Part shown: positions 7,238-16,300 of the stretch, piece after piece
Layout: each line of letters opens with the position of its first letter
Numbering within the stretch: the stretch's first letter is position 1
Source: an uncultured Clostridia bacterium
GTDB taxonomy: Bacteria; Bacillota; Clostridia; TANB77; UBA1234
DNA length: 57,155 nucleotides
Assembly: GCA_934169745.1 (NCBI GenBank)
Contig: CAKPOE010000009.1
Coordinates: forward strand, 1 to 57,155
Reading direction: 5' to 3'
The notes under the pieces: model-generated
Seen by the model: only the letters and a program-made list of their open reading frames with translations
Told to the model about the DNA's origin: nothing
Databases searched by the model: none
Position numbers and translations under genes: made by a program

Positions 7238-8629
7238 TTATAACATTATTGACACTGTAGTCCCTTTATTAACAACGCTATCTATTGTTATACTACCACC
7301 ATGCATATCAATAATATTTTTCACTATATTTAGACCAAGTCCAGCGCCAGAAGTTGCATTTCCATAATCATTTGCTGTGTAAAATTTATTAAATAAATAA
7401 GAAATCTTATCTTTCTGAATACCTATTCCTGTATCAGAGATAACTATTTTTGCTTTATCCATAAATTTACTTATTTCAATCTTTATATAGCCCTCATTTG
7501 TAAACTTCATAGAATTGTTTATTACATTTATAAGAACTTGCCTTATTCTAGCTTTGTCAGCATTTACCATTATGTCCCTATCTTTTTCATCTAAAATAAA
7601 TTCAAGATTTTTTTCCTTTACTAATTCTTCCAATTCAACATATACATCTTCAACCAAATTATTTAAGACAAAGTCTTCTCTATTTAATTTAGTGTTTCCA
7701 GATTCTAGCTTAGCAATATCCACTATATCTTTTGTTAATTCTTTTAATCTGTTTGCTTCATCATATGCTATTGATAAGTATTTATTTTCGTCCTCTTTTG
7801 ATATAACACCATCTAAAATTCCCTTTATAAATCCGATAATAGAAGTAAGCGGTGTTCTAAGTTCATGTGAAACGTTTGCAACAATTTCTCTTCTCATTTG
7901 TTCTGCAACAGAAATTTCTTTTTTCATTTCATTGAACGAACTTGCAAGCATTCCGATTTCATCGTTTGAATCAATCTCCACGTCAGGCACTTCTTCACCT
8001 TTACCAATTTTTCTGGCATAATCACTTATTACTCTGATTGGTTCTGAAATTTTAATTGAAATTCTCAAAATTGCCAGCGTACATATCAATATCGATATAA
8101 GAATTACTGTAACAATTGTAATTATAGCTTGTTTTAAAATGTTGTTTAATTCTGTTATCGGCGAAAACAACATTATGACACCACTAATCTTATCATTATA
8201 CGTTAATGGCATTCCAACGTACACAATCTCACTCTCTGTATCCAATTTCAACGGATTCATTCTTCTTACTGTTTGTCCTTCCATTACTGCTTTTATATCT
8301 GTTTTTATTTGTTCGTTTATAGACATTTCCTCATCGCTAGATACTTGATGAAGAATTGTTGTATCAGGATTTAATATGTAAATTTTTATATTTGAAATGT
8401 AACTCATTGCATTAACCCAAGCCGTCAACTCAGCTTTTGATATTTCATTATCGTAATATCTAGTCATCAATGCATTCGTCTTTATTCCAGCATTTAGCAA
8501 ATTCTGTTCAGCCTGATTAGTAAATTCTTTATAAAATATGCTTAGAGTAAAAAAAGATATTAATAAAATTATTACTAAGAATAAAGTTAAATATGTAGTT
8601 ACCAGTTTTAAATATATTCCTTTAAACAT
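7238..8629 (-). CDS. sensor histidine kinase, PhoR/WalK-like
   Basis: A 463-residue membrane sensor. Two membrane segments (about residues 9-31 and 165-190) enclose an extracytoplasmic sensor domain of about 130 residues. A HAMP linker follows (ISEPIRVISDYARKIGKGE), then HisKA with the phospho-accepting His near 255 (VANVSHELRTPLTSIIGF), and HATPase_c with N box (NVINNSMKFTNEG), G1 (ISDTGIGIQKDK) and G2 (GAGLGLNIVKNI). There is no PAS domain, so it is shorter than B. subtilis WalK or PhoR. GGGGAG precedes the ATG. It lies 15 nt after its response regulator. The PhoP-like boxes upstream of the operon favour a PhoR-type role, but the ligand cannot be told from sequence. Confidence 0.93.
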   Translation of the reverse strand: MFKGIYLKLVTTYLTLFLVIILLISFFTLSIFYKEFTNQAEQNLLNAGIKTNALMTRYYDNEISKAELTAWVNAMSYISNIKIYILNPDTTILHQVSSDEEMSINEQIKTDIKAVMEGQTVRRMNPLKLDTESEIVYVGMPLTYNDKISGVIMLFSPITELNNILKQAIITIVTVILISILICTLAILRISIKISEPIRVISDYARKIGKGEEVPDVEIDSNDEIGMLASSFNEMKKEISVAEQMRREIVANVSHELRTPLTSIIGFIKGILDGVISKEDENKYLSIAYDEANRLKELTKDIVDIAKLESGNTKLNREDFVLNNLVEDVYVELEELVKEKNLEFILDEKDRDIMVNADKARIRQVLINVINNSMKFTNEGYIKIEISKFMDKAKIVISDTGIGIQKDKISYLFNKFYTANDYGNATSGAGLGLNIVKNIIDMHGGSITIDSVVNKGTTVSIML

Positions 8630-8644
8630 ATGCTCCCCAATCTA

Positions 8645-9349
8645 TTACTTTGTTTCGAATTTATATCCGACATTCCAAATTGTTTTTATTTCCCATTTAT
8701 TTTTACTACTACTTAATTTTTCTCTCACGCTTTTTATATGAACATCAACCGTTCTTGTACCACCGAAATATTCATACCCCCACACCTTATCTAGTAATTG
8801 CTCTCTAGTAAAAACTTGGTTTTTATTGAGCATAAAGAAATATAAAAGTTGAATTTCCTTTGGCTTAAGATCTGTCACTAATTTACCATTTAATTTAACC
8901 TCATATTTATCCATATTTACACTCAAATTATCTACTTCAATCTCTTGCCCATTTGCATTTTCTTGTGTTTTATCCGCGTTGCTATTCTCTTGACGTCTCA
9001 TATGTGCATTAATTCTAGCAACAACTTCTACTGGTTCAAATGGCTTTACAATGTAATCATCTGCTCCAATATTTAACCCTTGCACTTTATTTTCAACAGT
9101 GTCAAGCGCTGTAAGCATAATTATCGGAACATCCGTAAATTGACGTATAAGCTTACATGCCTCCCAACCATTTATAACTGGCATCATAACATCCAACACA
9201 ATAAGGTTTGGTTTTTCCTCTTTTGCTTTTGTAACAGCTTCACTTCCATCATATGCAAAAACCACTTGATAATTTTCTTTCTTTAAGTAAAGGCTCAATA
9301 ATTCGCATATATTCTTATCATCATCAACAACTAATATTTTCTTATTCAT
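8645..9349 (-). CDS. OmpR/PhoB-family response regulator
   Basis: A 234-residue two-domain regulator. The receiver domain carries the acidic pair DD (residues 9-10), the phosphorylation site Asp53 (LIVLDVMMP), Thr near 80 (MLTAL) and Lys near 102 (DYIVKPF). A linker at about 122-138 rich in Asn and Gln is followed by a winged-helix DNA-binding domain (LKPKEIQLLYFF, DKVWGYEYFGGTRTVDVHIKSVREKL). It is the first gene of a four-gene operon and has an unusually long leader with direct repeats at the promoter, which suggests it controls its own expression. PhoP, WalR and ResD types share this architecture; the promoter boxes favour PhoP. Confidence 0.95.
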   Translation of the reverse strand: MNKKILVVDDDKNICELLSLYLKKENYQVVFAYDGSEAVTKAKEEKPNLIVLDVMMPVINGWEACKLIRQFTDVPIIMLTALDTVENKVQGLNIGADDYIVKPFEPVEVVARINAHMRRQENSNADKTQENANGQEIEVDNLSVNMDKYEVKLNGKLVTDLKPKEIQLLYFFMLNKNQVFTREQLLDKVWGYEYFGGTRTVDVHIKSVREKLSSSKNKWEIKTIWNVGYKFETK

Positions 9350-9372
9350 TCATACACCTCTACCTTCAAAAT

Positions 9373-9426
9373 AAATGCATTTTGGGGGCAATTACCTTTT
9401 AGAGGCTTTCGCCCCATCTTGCATTT
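9373..9426 (-). promoter_or_regulatory. structured leader hairpin upstream of the response regulator
   Basis: Nested pairings: TGCATTT (9420-9426) with AAATGCA (9373-9379); GCCCC (9411-9415) with GGGGC (9385-9389); and a small inner AGG/CCT pair. It ends about 24 nt before the response-regulator ATG. On the minus strand the inner part reads GGGGCGAAAGCC. I could not match it to a known riboswitch class. It could be an attenuator, protein-binding site or unknown regulatory RNA. Confidence 0.4.
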
Positions 9427-9447
9427 GTTATTTCTACACCCTCCCAT

Positions 9448-9600
9448 TCAAAAAAGGGCGATGAAATAAGTAATACAAACTGCAAACTTGTCATTGCAAG
9501 TACTAAGCTTTGTTTCACACAGAATTTCAAAAAAACAAAACACCATGCTCTTCATAAACTTACTAGATGCAACAACGTGAACAACTTCTTTCTTATCCAA
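9448..9600 (-). CDS. possible small ORF (50 residues) in the leader of the two-component operon
   Basis: A TTG codon at 9600 has AAAGGA 8 nt upstream and opens 50 codons to a TGA at 9448-9450. The product would start (M)DKKEVVHVVASSK and holds four cysteines, with hydrophobic stretches. It lies within the predicted leader of the response-regulator operon, so it could act as a regulatory leader peptide. The start codon is weak and the composition is not decisive, so chance cannot be excluded. Confidence 0.25.
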   Translation of the reverse strand: MDKKEVVHVVASSKFMKSMVFCFFEILCETKLSTCNDKFAVCITYFIALF

Positions 9601-9712
9601 TTCAAATATCCTTTAATTCAAGTTAGAGCAGTAACTTAAGCTAAAGAATAGTCGAAAATTCAATTACTTGAAGATTATTCCTCACAATTTGCAATAATTT
9701 ACCTTCAATTAT

Positions 9713-9764
9713 ATTATACACTACCTGTAAATAATCTTTAATGAAAATGTAAATTATATGTAAA
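9713..9764 (-). promoter_or_regulatory. four PhoP-like boxes and -10 element of the two-component operon
   Basis: On the minus strand: TTTACA (9764-9759), TTTACA (9753-9748), ATTAAA (9742-9737) and TTTACA (9731-9726). Each starts exactly 11 bp from the next, with 5-bp gaps. A TATAAT -10 lies at 9718-9713. No good -35 is present, as expected for an activated promoter. TT(A/T/C)ACA hexamers at 11-bp steps are the known B. subtilis PhoP-binding arrangement. The box pattern is seen directly; the identity of the regulator is inference. Confidence 0.6.
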
Positions 9765-9828
9765 AATGAACAAAAATTTAGTATTGAGATTGTATTTGAA
9801 ACACTTATCTGTATTTTCTCAAACAGCA

Positions 9829-9857
9829 TAGGGTGTGGACGCAATGTCCACACCCTA
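9829..9857. repeat. perfect 12-bp palindrome of a dispersed repeat family
   Basis: TAGGGTGTGGAC (9829-9840), a 5-bp loop, then GTCCACACCCTA (9846-9857). It lies 12 nt past the stop of the P-loop/Asp23 gene and could end that transcript, but no U-tract follows on the minus strand. Its right end CACCCTACAACA is shared with the element at 41532-41594 and nearly so with 49707-49769. Confidence 0.75.
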
Positions 9858-9868
9858 CAACAATATTA

Positions 9869-10696
9869 TCACTTCTTACTTTCATCTACATGTAAACCTT
9901 TTGCCAGTATTTGAAGGTCGATTACATTAATTGCAGTTAACCTATCTATTTCCTTGATGCATCTCCTCTTCAACTCGCTTAGCATATCCCTCAAGTTGTG
10001 ACCATATTCTAATATAACATCTATATATATAAATATTCCATTTGGATACGTATCTATCTTTATTCTTTGAATTTTGTAAATTCCAGCAATACCACTACTC
10101 ATATGCTCAATAATCGTTCTTATTACGTTATCCGATATTGTATAATTTCCCAAATAACTAAACGTTGGTCTTATAAGAGACTTTTCTGCCATATATGGTG
10201 CCGTGCCTTTTCCTTTCCATTTAAATATTTGTAGAGGATCTACCAAATATCCAGAAAAGTCTTTCTTTATTTCAAATGTAGGCACTGGTATTACGTGTTT
10301 TCCCTCTGCCATACGAGCACTCCTTGCTGCCGCAATTTCTTCCGGAGTAGAGACATCTTGAATATATACTGTTTCATCAATTTCTTGATCTGCTATATTC
10401 TTAGCAATCTTCTTTACCATTTCGTCAGATGTCCCAAGAATCAAAATGCTATCAGGTTTTTCACTTTCTATAGCTGCCTTTATTTCCTCTACTTGTCCTG
10501 GCATAGAGAAAAGTGCTCTCTTCACAGATTCAATTTTTGTTTCAGCTCGTTTTGCAGAAGTTCCAGAAATGACTCGATTTCCCTTTATAAACAAAGCATC
10601 ATCTATGATATACTCTGTTCCTTTCATCCTAGCTACCATTTGAGCCCTATGACTTTTACCAGTACCACTTGGTCCAACAAAAGCATATAGTTTCAT
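9869..10696 (-). CDS. P-loop NTPase fused to an Asp23/Gls24-like domain
   Basis: A 275-residue cytoplasmic protein. The N-terminal half has a Walker A motif at residues 8-15 (GPSGTGKS) and a possible Walker B strand (DSILILGTSDE), consistent with a nucleotide-binding domain. The last 90 residues (NYTISDNVIRTIIEH to VIDLQILAKGLHV) match the pattern of the Asp23/Gls24 alkaline-shock/envelope-stress family. It starts 8 nt after the pnp stop with AGGAGG, so it is in the pnp operon. The function of such fusions is not known to me. An envelope-linked or RNA-metabolism role is only suggested by the partner domain and operon. Confidence 0.8.
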   Translation of the reverse strand: MKLYAFVGPSGTGKSHRAQMVARMKGTEYIIDDALFIKGNRVISGTSAKRAETKIESVKRALFSMPGQVEEIKAAIESEKPDSILILGTSDEMVKKIAKNIADQEIDETVYIQDVSTPEEIAAARSARMAEGKHVIPVPTFEIKKDFSGYLVDPLQIFKWKGKGTAPYMAEKSLIRPTFSYLGNYTISDNVIRTIIEHMSSGIAGIYKIQRIKIDTYPNGIFIYIDVILEYGHNLRDMLSELKRRCIKEIDRLTAINVIDLQILAKGLHVDESKK

Positions 10697-10704
10697 ATAT
10701 CCTC

Positions 10705-12801
10705 CTAGTCTTCTATTTCTCTTCTCATATTAACTCTGCCTTGATCATCAATTTCAATTACTTTTACCTTAATTGGATCTCCAACTTTGACAACATCTTC
10801 TACTTTTTCGACTCTTTCTTTTGCAAGTTTTGAGATATGAACAAGTCCTTCTTTTCCAGGTGCAACTTCTACAAAAGCTCCAAAATTCATTATTCTTGTA
10901 ACTTTTCCGTCATATACATTGCCAACTTCTAATTCCATAGTTATATTCTTAATTGTTTGCAATGCTTTGTTTGCAGATTCAACATCTTCTGATGCTATAT
11001 AAACTCTTCCATCATCTTCAATATCTATCTTTACACCTGTATCAGCAATGATCTTATTAATTGTTTTTCCACCAGAACCAATCACGTCTTTTATCTTATC
11101 TGGATCTATTGAAAGCGTAATTATTTTTGGTGCATGCTTAGAAATTTCTTTTCTTGGTTCTGCAATTGCCTTTAACATTACTTCATTCAAAATATACATT
11201 CTTGCTTTTCTTGTTCTCTCAAAAGCTTCTTTTATAATTTGAAGTGTCAAACCATCAATCTTTATATCTACTTGAATAGCTGTGATACCATTCTTTGTTC
11301 CAGCAACTTTAAAGTCCATATCGCCAAAGAAGTCTTCAATTCCTTGAATGTCTGTAAGCATTATATAACGACTTCTATCATGTTCATCTGTAACAAGTCC
11401 TGTCGAAATACCAGCAACTGGCTCTTTGATAGGTACACCAGCGGCCATAAGTGATAATGTACTTCCACAAATGCTTCCTTGTGATGTAGAACCGTTTGAA
11501 GATAACACTTCAGAAACAACTCTTATCGTATATGGAAATTCATCTTGTGAAGGAATTACTGGTGCTAATGCTCTTTCTGCAAGTGCTCCATGTCCAATTT
11601 CTCTTCTTCCTGGTCCTCTCGAAGGTTTAGCTTCGCCTACGCTATATGGTGGGAAGTTGTAATGATGAATATATCTTTTTGTTTTTTCTTCATCTAATCC
11701 ATCTAATTCTTGTTCATCTGCAATCGTTCCTAATGTAACTACTGATAGTACTTGTGTTTGTCCTCTTGAGAACAAAGCGCTACCGTGTACTCTTGGAAGT
11801 ATATCAACTTCAGCAGAAAGAGGTCTAATTTCATCAATCTTTCTACCATCAACTCTCTTTTGTTCTTCCAAAATCATATATCTTACGGTTTTCTTTTCAA
11901 GTTTATACATAGCTTCGCCTAGCTTAGCTAATTTTTCACTTGCTTCTTCTCCGTATTTTTCTTCTAAATATACTTTTACTTCTTCATTCAACTTCTCTAG
12001 GTTCTCTTCACGGATTGTTTTATCTGTTGATTGAAGTGCTTCATACATTTTATCTTTTGCAAAAGCTGAAATCTCGTCGTATAGCTCTTGCGGTACATCA
12101 CATGACTCATATTCAAATTTTGGCTTACCAATTTCTTTTTGAATATTTTCTATAAATATAGCTATTTTCTTTATTTCTTCATGACCTTTAGCAATAGCCT
12201 CTAACATTATATCTTCTGGAATCTCGTCAGCACCAGCTTCTATCATTGAAACTTTTTCTTTTGTTCCAGCAACTGTTAAATTCAAATGATTCTTTTCTCT
12301 TTGAGCCAATGTTGGATTTATAACAATCTCTCCATCAACATATCCAACGCTCACTGCAGCTGTTGGTCCATTAAATGGAATATCCGAAATTGAGAGCGCT
12401 GCTGAAGTTCCTATTTGAGCTGCAACCTCTTGTGAGCAATCAGGGTCAACAGCTAGCACCAATATATTAACACATACATCATTTCTTAAATCCTTTGGGA
12501 ACAGTGGTCTTATTGGTCTGTCAATAGCTCTAGCAACAAGGATTGCTTTATCACTTGGCTTGCCTTCTCTTTTTACAAAACTACCTGGAATTCTTCCTAC
12601 TGAATATAATCTCTCTTCATAATCTACTGATAGAGGGAAGAAGTCAATACCATCTCTCGGAGCTTTTGATGCTGTTACATTTACTAAAACAACTGTATCT
12701 CCATATCTTACTAATGCACTACCATTTGCTAGTCCTGCCATCTTACCAGTTTCAATTACTAGTTTTCGTCCTGCTAATTCTGTTTCAAAACTTTTAAACA
12801 T
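10705..12801 (-). CDS. pnp: polyribonucleotide nucleotidyltransferase (PNPase)
   Basis: This phosphorolytic 3'-5' exoribonuclease is central to mRNA turnover. At 698 residues it is full length. The visible order is: a first RNase PH-like domain (residues about 12-140, ASKAPRDGIDFFPLSVDYEER), an all-helical linker, a second RNase PH domain (about 310-540, GRREIGHGALAERALAP; SNGSTSQGSICG), a KH domain (about 550-615, IKDVIGSGGKTINKI) and an S1 domain (about 618-690, GKVTRIMNFGAFVEVAPGKEGLVHIS). The rpsO-pnp order is ancient and conserved. A GC-rich hairpin separates the two genes. Confidence 0.98.
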   Translation of the reverse strand: MFKSFETELAGRKLVIETGKMAGLANGSALVRYGDTVVLVNVTASKAPRDGIDFFPLSVDYEERLYSVGRIPGSFVKREGKPSDKAILVARAIDRPIRPLFPKDLRNDVCVNILVLAVDPDCSQEVAAQIGTSAALSISDIPFNGPTAAVSVGYVDGEIVINPTLAQREKNHLNLTVAGTKEKVSMIEAGADEIPEDIMLEAIAKGHEEIKKIAIFIENIQKEIGKPKFEYESCDVPQELYDEISAFAKDKMYEALQSTDKTIREENLEKLNEEVKVYLEEKYGEEASEKLAKLGEAMYKLEKKTVRYMILEEQKRVDGRKIDEIRPLSAEVDILPRVHGSALFSRGQTQVLSVVTLGTIADEQELDGLDEEKTKRYIHHYNFPPYSVGEAKPSRGPGRREIGHGALAERALAPVIPSQDEFPYTIRVVSEVLSSNGSTSQGSICGSTLSLMAAGVPIKEPVAGISTGLVTDEHDRSRYIMLTDIQGIEDFFGDMDFKVAGTKNGITAIQVDIKIDGLTLQIIKEAFERTRKARMYILNEVMLKAIAEPRKEISKHAPKIITLSIDPDKIKDVIGSGGKTINKIIADTGVKIDIEDDGRVYIASEDVESANKALQTIKNITMELEVGNVYDGKVTRIMNFGAFVEVAPGKEGLVHISKLAKERVEKVEDVVKVGDPIKVKVIEIDDQGRVNMRREIED

Positions 12802-12850
12802 ATTTCTCTCCTTTTTGGTATTTTCTTACCAGTTCTTATAATATATAAAA

Positions 12851-12895
12851 GCGCCTCACCGTTACGACAAATCTAAAGTCCACGCGGCGAGACGC
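12851..12895 (-). terminator. hairpin between rpsO and pnp
   Basis: GCGCCTC (12851-12857) pairs with GAGACGC (12889-12895) with one G-U pair. An inner ACCG/CGGC pairing extends it. Read on the minus strand the stem is followed by TTTT. It may end most rpsO transcripts while allowing read-through into pnp, or act as a processing site; in E. coli the rpsO-pnp region is cut by RNase III and autoregulated. A direct repeat of TTACGACA flanks the stem (12862 and 12901). Confidence 0.55.
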
Positions 12896-12921
12896 CGTTT
12901 TTACGACATCTTTATTATATC

Positions 12922-13185
12922 CTACTTTCTTAGTCCTAATTCTTCAATTAAGCTACGATATCTTTCAATATCAGTCTTTTCAAGATATTTTAGAAGTCCT
13001 CTTCTTTGACCAACCATTTTAAATAATCCTCTTCTTGAATGATTATCTTTTTTGTGATTTTTCAAATGTTCTGTTAAATGATTGATTCTTTCTGTTAAAA
13101 GAGCTACTTGAACTTCTGGAGAACCAGTATCTCCTTCATGTGTTTGATACTTAGCAATAATTTCTTGTTTTCTTGCTGCGTCCAT
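12922..13185 (-). CDS. rpsO: 30S ribosomal protein S15
   Basis: An 87-residue protein of normal length that binds 16S rRNA in the platform of the small subunit. The family signature is clear: EIIAKYQTHEGDTGSPEVQV, then LTEHLKNHKKDNHSRRGL and VGQRRGLLKYLEKTD. AAAGGAGG lies before the ATG. It is first in rpsO-pnp-(P-loop/Asp23), with a promoter at 13272-13300 and a structured leader that could bind S15 itself. Confidence 0.98.
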   Translation of the reverse strand: MDAARKQEIIAKYQTHEGDTGSPEVQVALLTERINHLTEHLKNHKKDNHSRRGLFKMVGQRRGLLKYLEKTDIERYRSLIEELGLRK

Positions 13186-13220
13186 TAAAATTACCTCCTT
13201 TTATTTCTTTTAATCGCCTT

Positions 13221-13264
13221 AAACCTAGAATAAGAGGAGTATATCCTTACTCCACGTCAAGGTT
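13221..13264 (-). promoter_or_regulatory. rpsO leader hairpin, candidate S15 autoregulatory RNA
   Basis: Nested pairings: AACCT (13222-13226) with AGGTT (13260-13264), and GGAGT (13236-13240) with ACTCC (13249-13253). It lies within the 5' untranslated region, about 35 nt before the rpsO ATG. S15 leaders in Firmicutes repress their own translation; that this one does so is inference. Confidence 0.4.
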
Positions 13265-13271
13265 CTATGTG

Positions 13272-13300
13272 ATTATACTATAAATCTCTTAAAAATGCAA
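13272..13300 (-). promoter_or_regulatory. sigma-A promoter of rpsO-pnp
   Basis: On the minus strand: TTGCAT (13300-13295), a 17-bp spacer, TATAAT (13277-13272). It lies directly after the stop of the large hydrolase gene (13310). Confidence 0.6.
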
Positions 13301-13309
13301 CACTAAATT

Positions 13310-16300
13310 TTACAAATCACCTACTACTACATGAGTACCCAAATGTTTAAAATATTTTATAAAATCTCTATCGTAGTATAGGTCTTCAACAAACTCTTGT
13401 TCATTATAGTTTGAACCATCTGTTTTATTGGATTCTGAAAGATTTTCTTCAACTCCATCTGTCAATCTATGCTGACTATATGTGTATAGTTTCAAATAGT
13501 TATCTGCAATTGGATATGATGGAACGTAGTTTTTAATCTTTACTTTTCCATCTTCCTCTTCAACTTGTTGAATTTGTGTTTGCTGTGCTGTTCCGTCTGG
13601 CAAATATACAAACCTCCTTTGCTTTACGCTTTGATCTACGCCTTTGGTTTCAGGACTCGTAACAACACCTTCGCCTATAATTTGCCCAACTGGATATACT
13701 GTTCTAACAAGAGACATATATTCACTTTCTAAACCATATTCCGCTTCTTCTGCTTTTTCTTCATTGTAGAAAGGAGAAAACATTGGGTACAAATATGGAA
13801 TTGGATAAATTTGTCTGTGTCCTCCAACTGTTATCTCAAAGTGTAGATGGACAGCTCCACTTTTTCCTGTTGTTCCTTCGTAACCAATAACTGTACCAGC
13901 TCCAACATATTGTCCAACCTGCACATTTGGCCATCTCTTCATATGAACGTATAATGTTTTACAATCTTTATCAACTGTATGTTCAATTTTTACTCTAAAT
14001 CCACAAACAGGTCCGCCATGTACACTTGTTACAATACCAGGTGCCACTGCAACAATTGGGGTGTCTTTTGAAAGCTTATCAACAATACTGTCCAATTGTG
14101 CTTTTGCCGCCTGATTGTCGTTACTGCCACTAGCTTTTGAAAGTCTATATAGTTCATACGCATATACAGCCGAATCTGCATCTCTGAATATTTCCGTTCT
14201 TCCATCCATAACAATTTGCGTTTCTGTGTTTCTTACTTTTGAATCATCAATCAATAAATCTTGGTCAAAACCATCTTTATATGCATCTTTCATGTGCCCG
14301 ACTATTCTCCTGCCATATAAGTCGACTCCGGCGTGTCTATTATTGTACTGATATCCGCCCCAAACCTCAGTATAATCTTGACCATCCTTAGTAGCATTTG
14401 CTAATGTTGCATAGCGAGCCCTTGATATATAATTTCCTAGTGGCCATAACGCGTATACTTTATACGTATTGGTTTCCTCATCATGACATTCTTCATACAG
14501 TTCATATTCAACATTTTGCCAAGACATTACATCCATCTTTGTACGCATTGTAAGAGTTTCTTCAGGTAATATTGGATCTTCTTCTGTTGCAAGCAAATGA
14601 TTAAGCCAATACATTTGGTCTATTGTATTTTCATTAAATAGTAGTATTTCATCCGATATATTTACATATGTATACGATTCTTCATCCACATAAGCTTTTC
14701 CATTTTTATCTTTTTCTTGTTTTGAATATTCAATCAACTTGTATAAATCTCTTATATAGCAATTTGCTGCATATACTCCATCATCTGTCGAATTCTCCCA
14801 TTCAGAAAGCATCGCAATAACATCGTTTTCTCTTACTGTAGGGAAAACAGGAGCATACAATTTCGTTCTCCACTTTGAGTCATTTTTTATGCTCATCTGT
14901 TGATATCCATACTCATTACAATTTGGTATTAAACATAGCGTACTATTGTCAAGGAATTTTGGTCCATATTTAATATTGTTATCAAATATCACTTCTCTTG
15001 ACCATGTTTTTGCTTCTTTTGGAAAATATGTAGGCAAGTTTCTTCTTAATACTAATTGGCTAATCGGAAATTTTACTTCTTCACACGTAAAAACAGCTTC
15101 TGGAGATGTAATATTCACAGTTCCAATTCTTACTTTAATATCCTTTTGCGGAATTTTACTTTCTCTTGACAAATTTGATTTAACTGTAGCTATAATTTTT
15201 CTTTCTATTTGACTGATTATTCCTTCTTTACCATCATCGTCATTCAAGTCGGCTGCCGTTATAAGTATTTTCTCTCCATCCTTCATCGCATAGTAATAAT
15301 CAGAAACATCTATACTCTTTTCATCATCCTTTATGTCAGGATATTCAACCGTTCCCGAGCCATTCGGAATATCTCTTACATATCCTTCTCCTTGAACTTT
15401 TACAAGTCTTACTCTTTCTCCACTTTTTAAGACATACTCTTCTGACAATATTCGAGCAATTTCTCCATAGCTTAAATTTGAATTTAATTCCTTACCATCT
15501 GGGTCAAGTAACTTTTCGTTGTTATCTCCCGTGGTTGCACTTGCTCCGCTTTCATATATCTTTGACAAATCGATACCACACACTAAATCTGTTATAGGTT
15601 TTATTGTTTTTACCTCGTCAAAGTACCATGGATATTGTTCTGATATATCTAAATATGCTCTTTGCATTATCAAAGAGGTATAATTATTTGTATAATCTGT
15701 TATAACTTTATCCCCTGTTGTTTCATCTTCTGCTTTTTGCTTTTCATCTCTATTTTCTTCTTTCACAATAATTTCTTTTGCTGTCTCCCCACCTAAACAA
15801 GCCTCATCATATATTGCTCTTATTTGTTCTAATACCTTACCCGCTGGTCCTTTTTCTTTATCATCTTTATCTTCACCTTTTAGCATATACCACGAACTAA
15901 GTAATGTAGCCTTAGGTAAAAATCTATCAACAATTACTTTTAAAGGTATATCATAGGTGCATGAGCCGGCATCCACCCTATCATAATACAATTGCTCATG
16001 TTTATACTCTTTAGTAAGTGACAATTCCTCTCCAAAGCCCATATTTCTTGTCAATGACTTGCTAAGCATATTCTTATTTAATTCAGCATTTAGATAATAT
16101 CCATCTATACTCTCCATTCGTGCTGCCAAGTCACTTAACGTACCTGACAAAGCACTTGAATCTGTAACACCTTCAATTGAATCTAGTGCTTTCTCCAACT
16201 TTTCAACTTCACTTGTATTTATTTCTCCATTTTCATTAAGCAAGTTATTGGTTGTCGATTTATCAAGTAAGTAATATGTATTTCGATAAGCTCCTCTTTC

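Larger units (their letters stand above)
9350..9868 (-). other. 519-bp non-coding stretch: leader and promoter of the two-component operon plus a palindromic repeat
   Basis: On the minus strand this holds a PhoP-like box array and -10 element (9713-9764), a leader of about 355 nt, a possible 50-residue small ORF (9448-9600), a GC-rich hairpin (9373-9426) and the dispersed palindrome at 9829-9857. An AT-rich 70-codon minus-strand frame at 9641-9853 lacks a ribosome binding site and spans the promoter, so I do not call it. Confidence 0.6.

Noticed and set aside
9373..9426. Known riboswitch such as c-di-GMP-I, ZTP or fluoride
   Set aside because: GGGGCGAAAGCC is superficially similar to the c-di-GMP-I core, but the second conserved helix and tetraloop-receptor parts are not present.
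9641..9853. 70-codon minus-strand frame
   Set aside because: No ribosome binding site, it covers the operon promoter and PhoP-like boxes, and its composition is only AT-rich leader sequence.
14029..14214. 61-codon minus-strand frame inside the hydrolase gene
   Set aside because: It lies in another frame of the clear M23 coding sequence.
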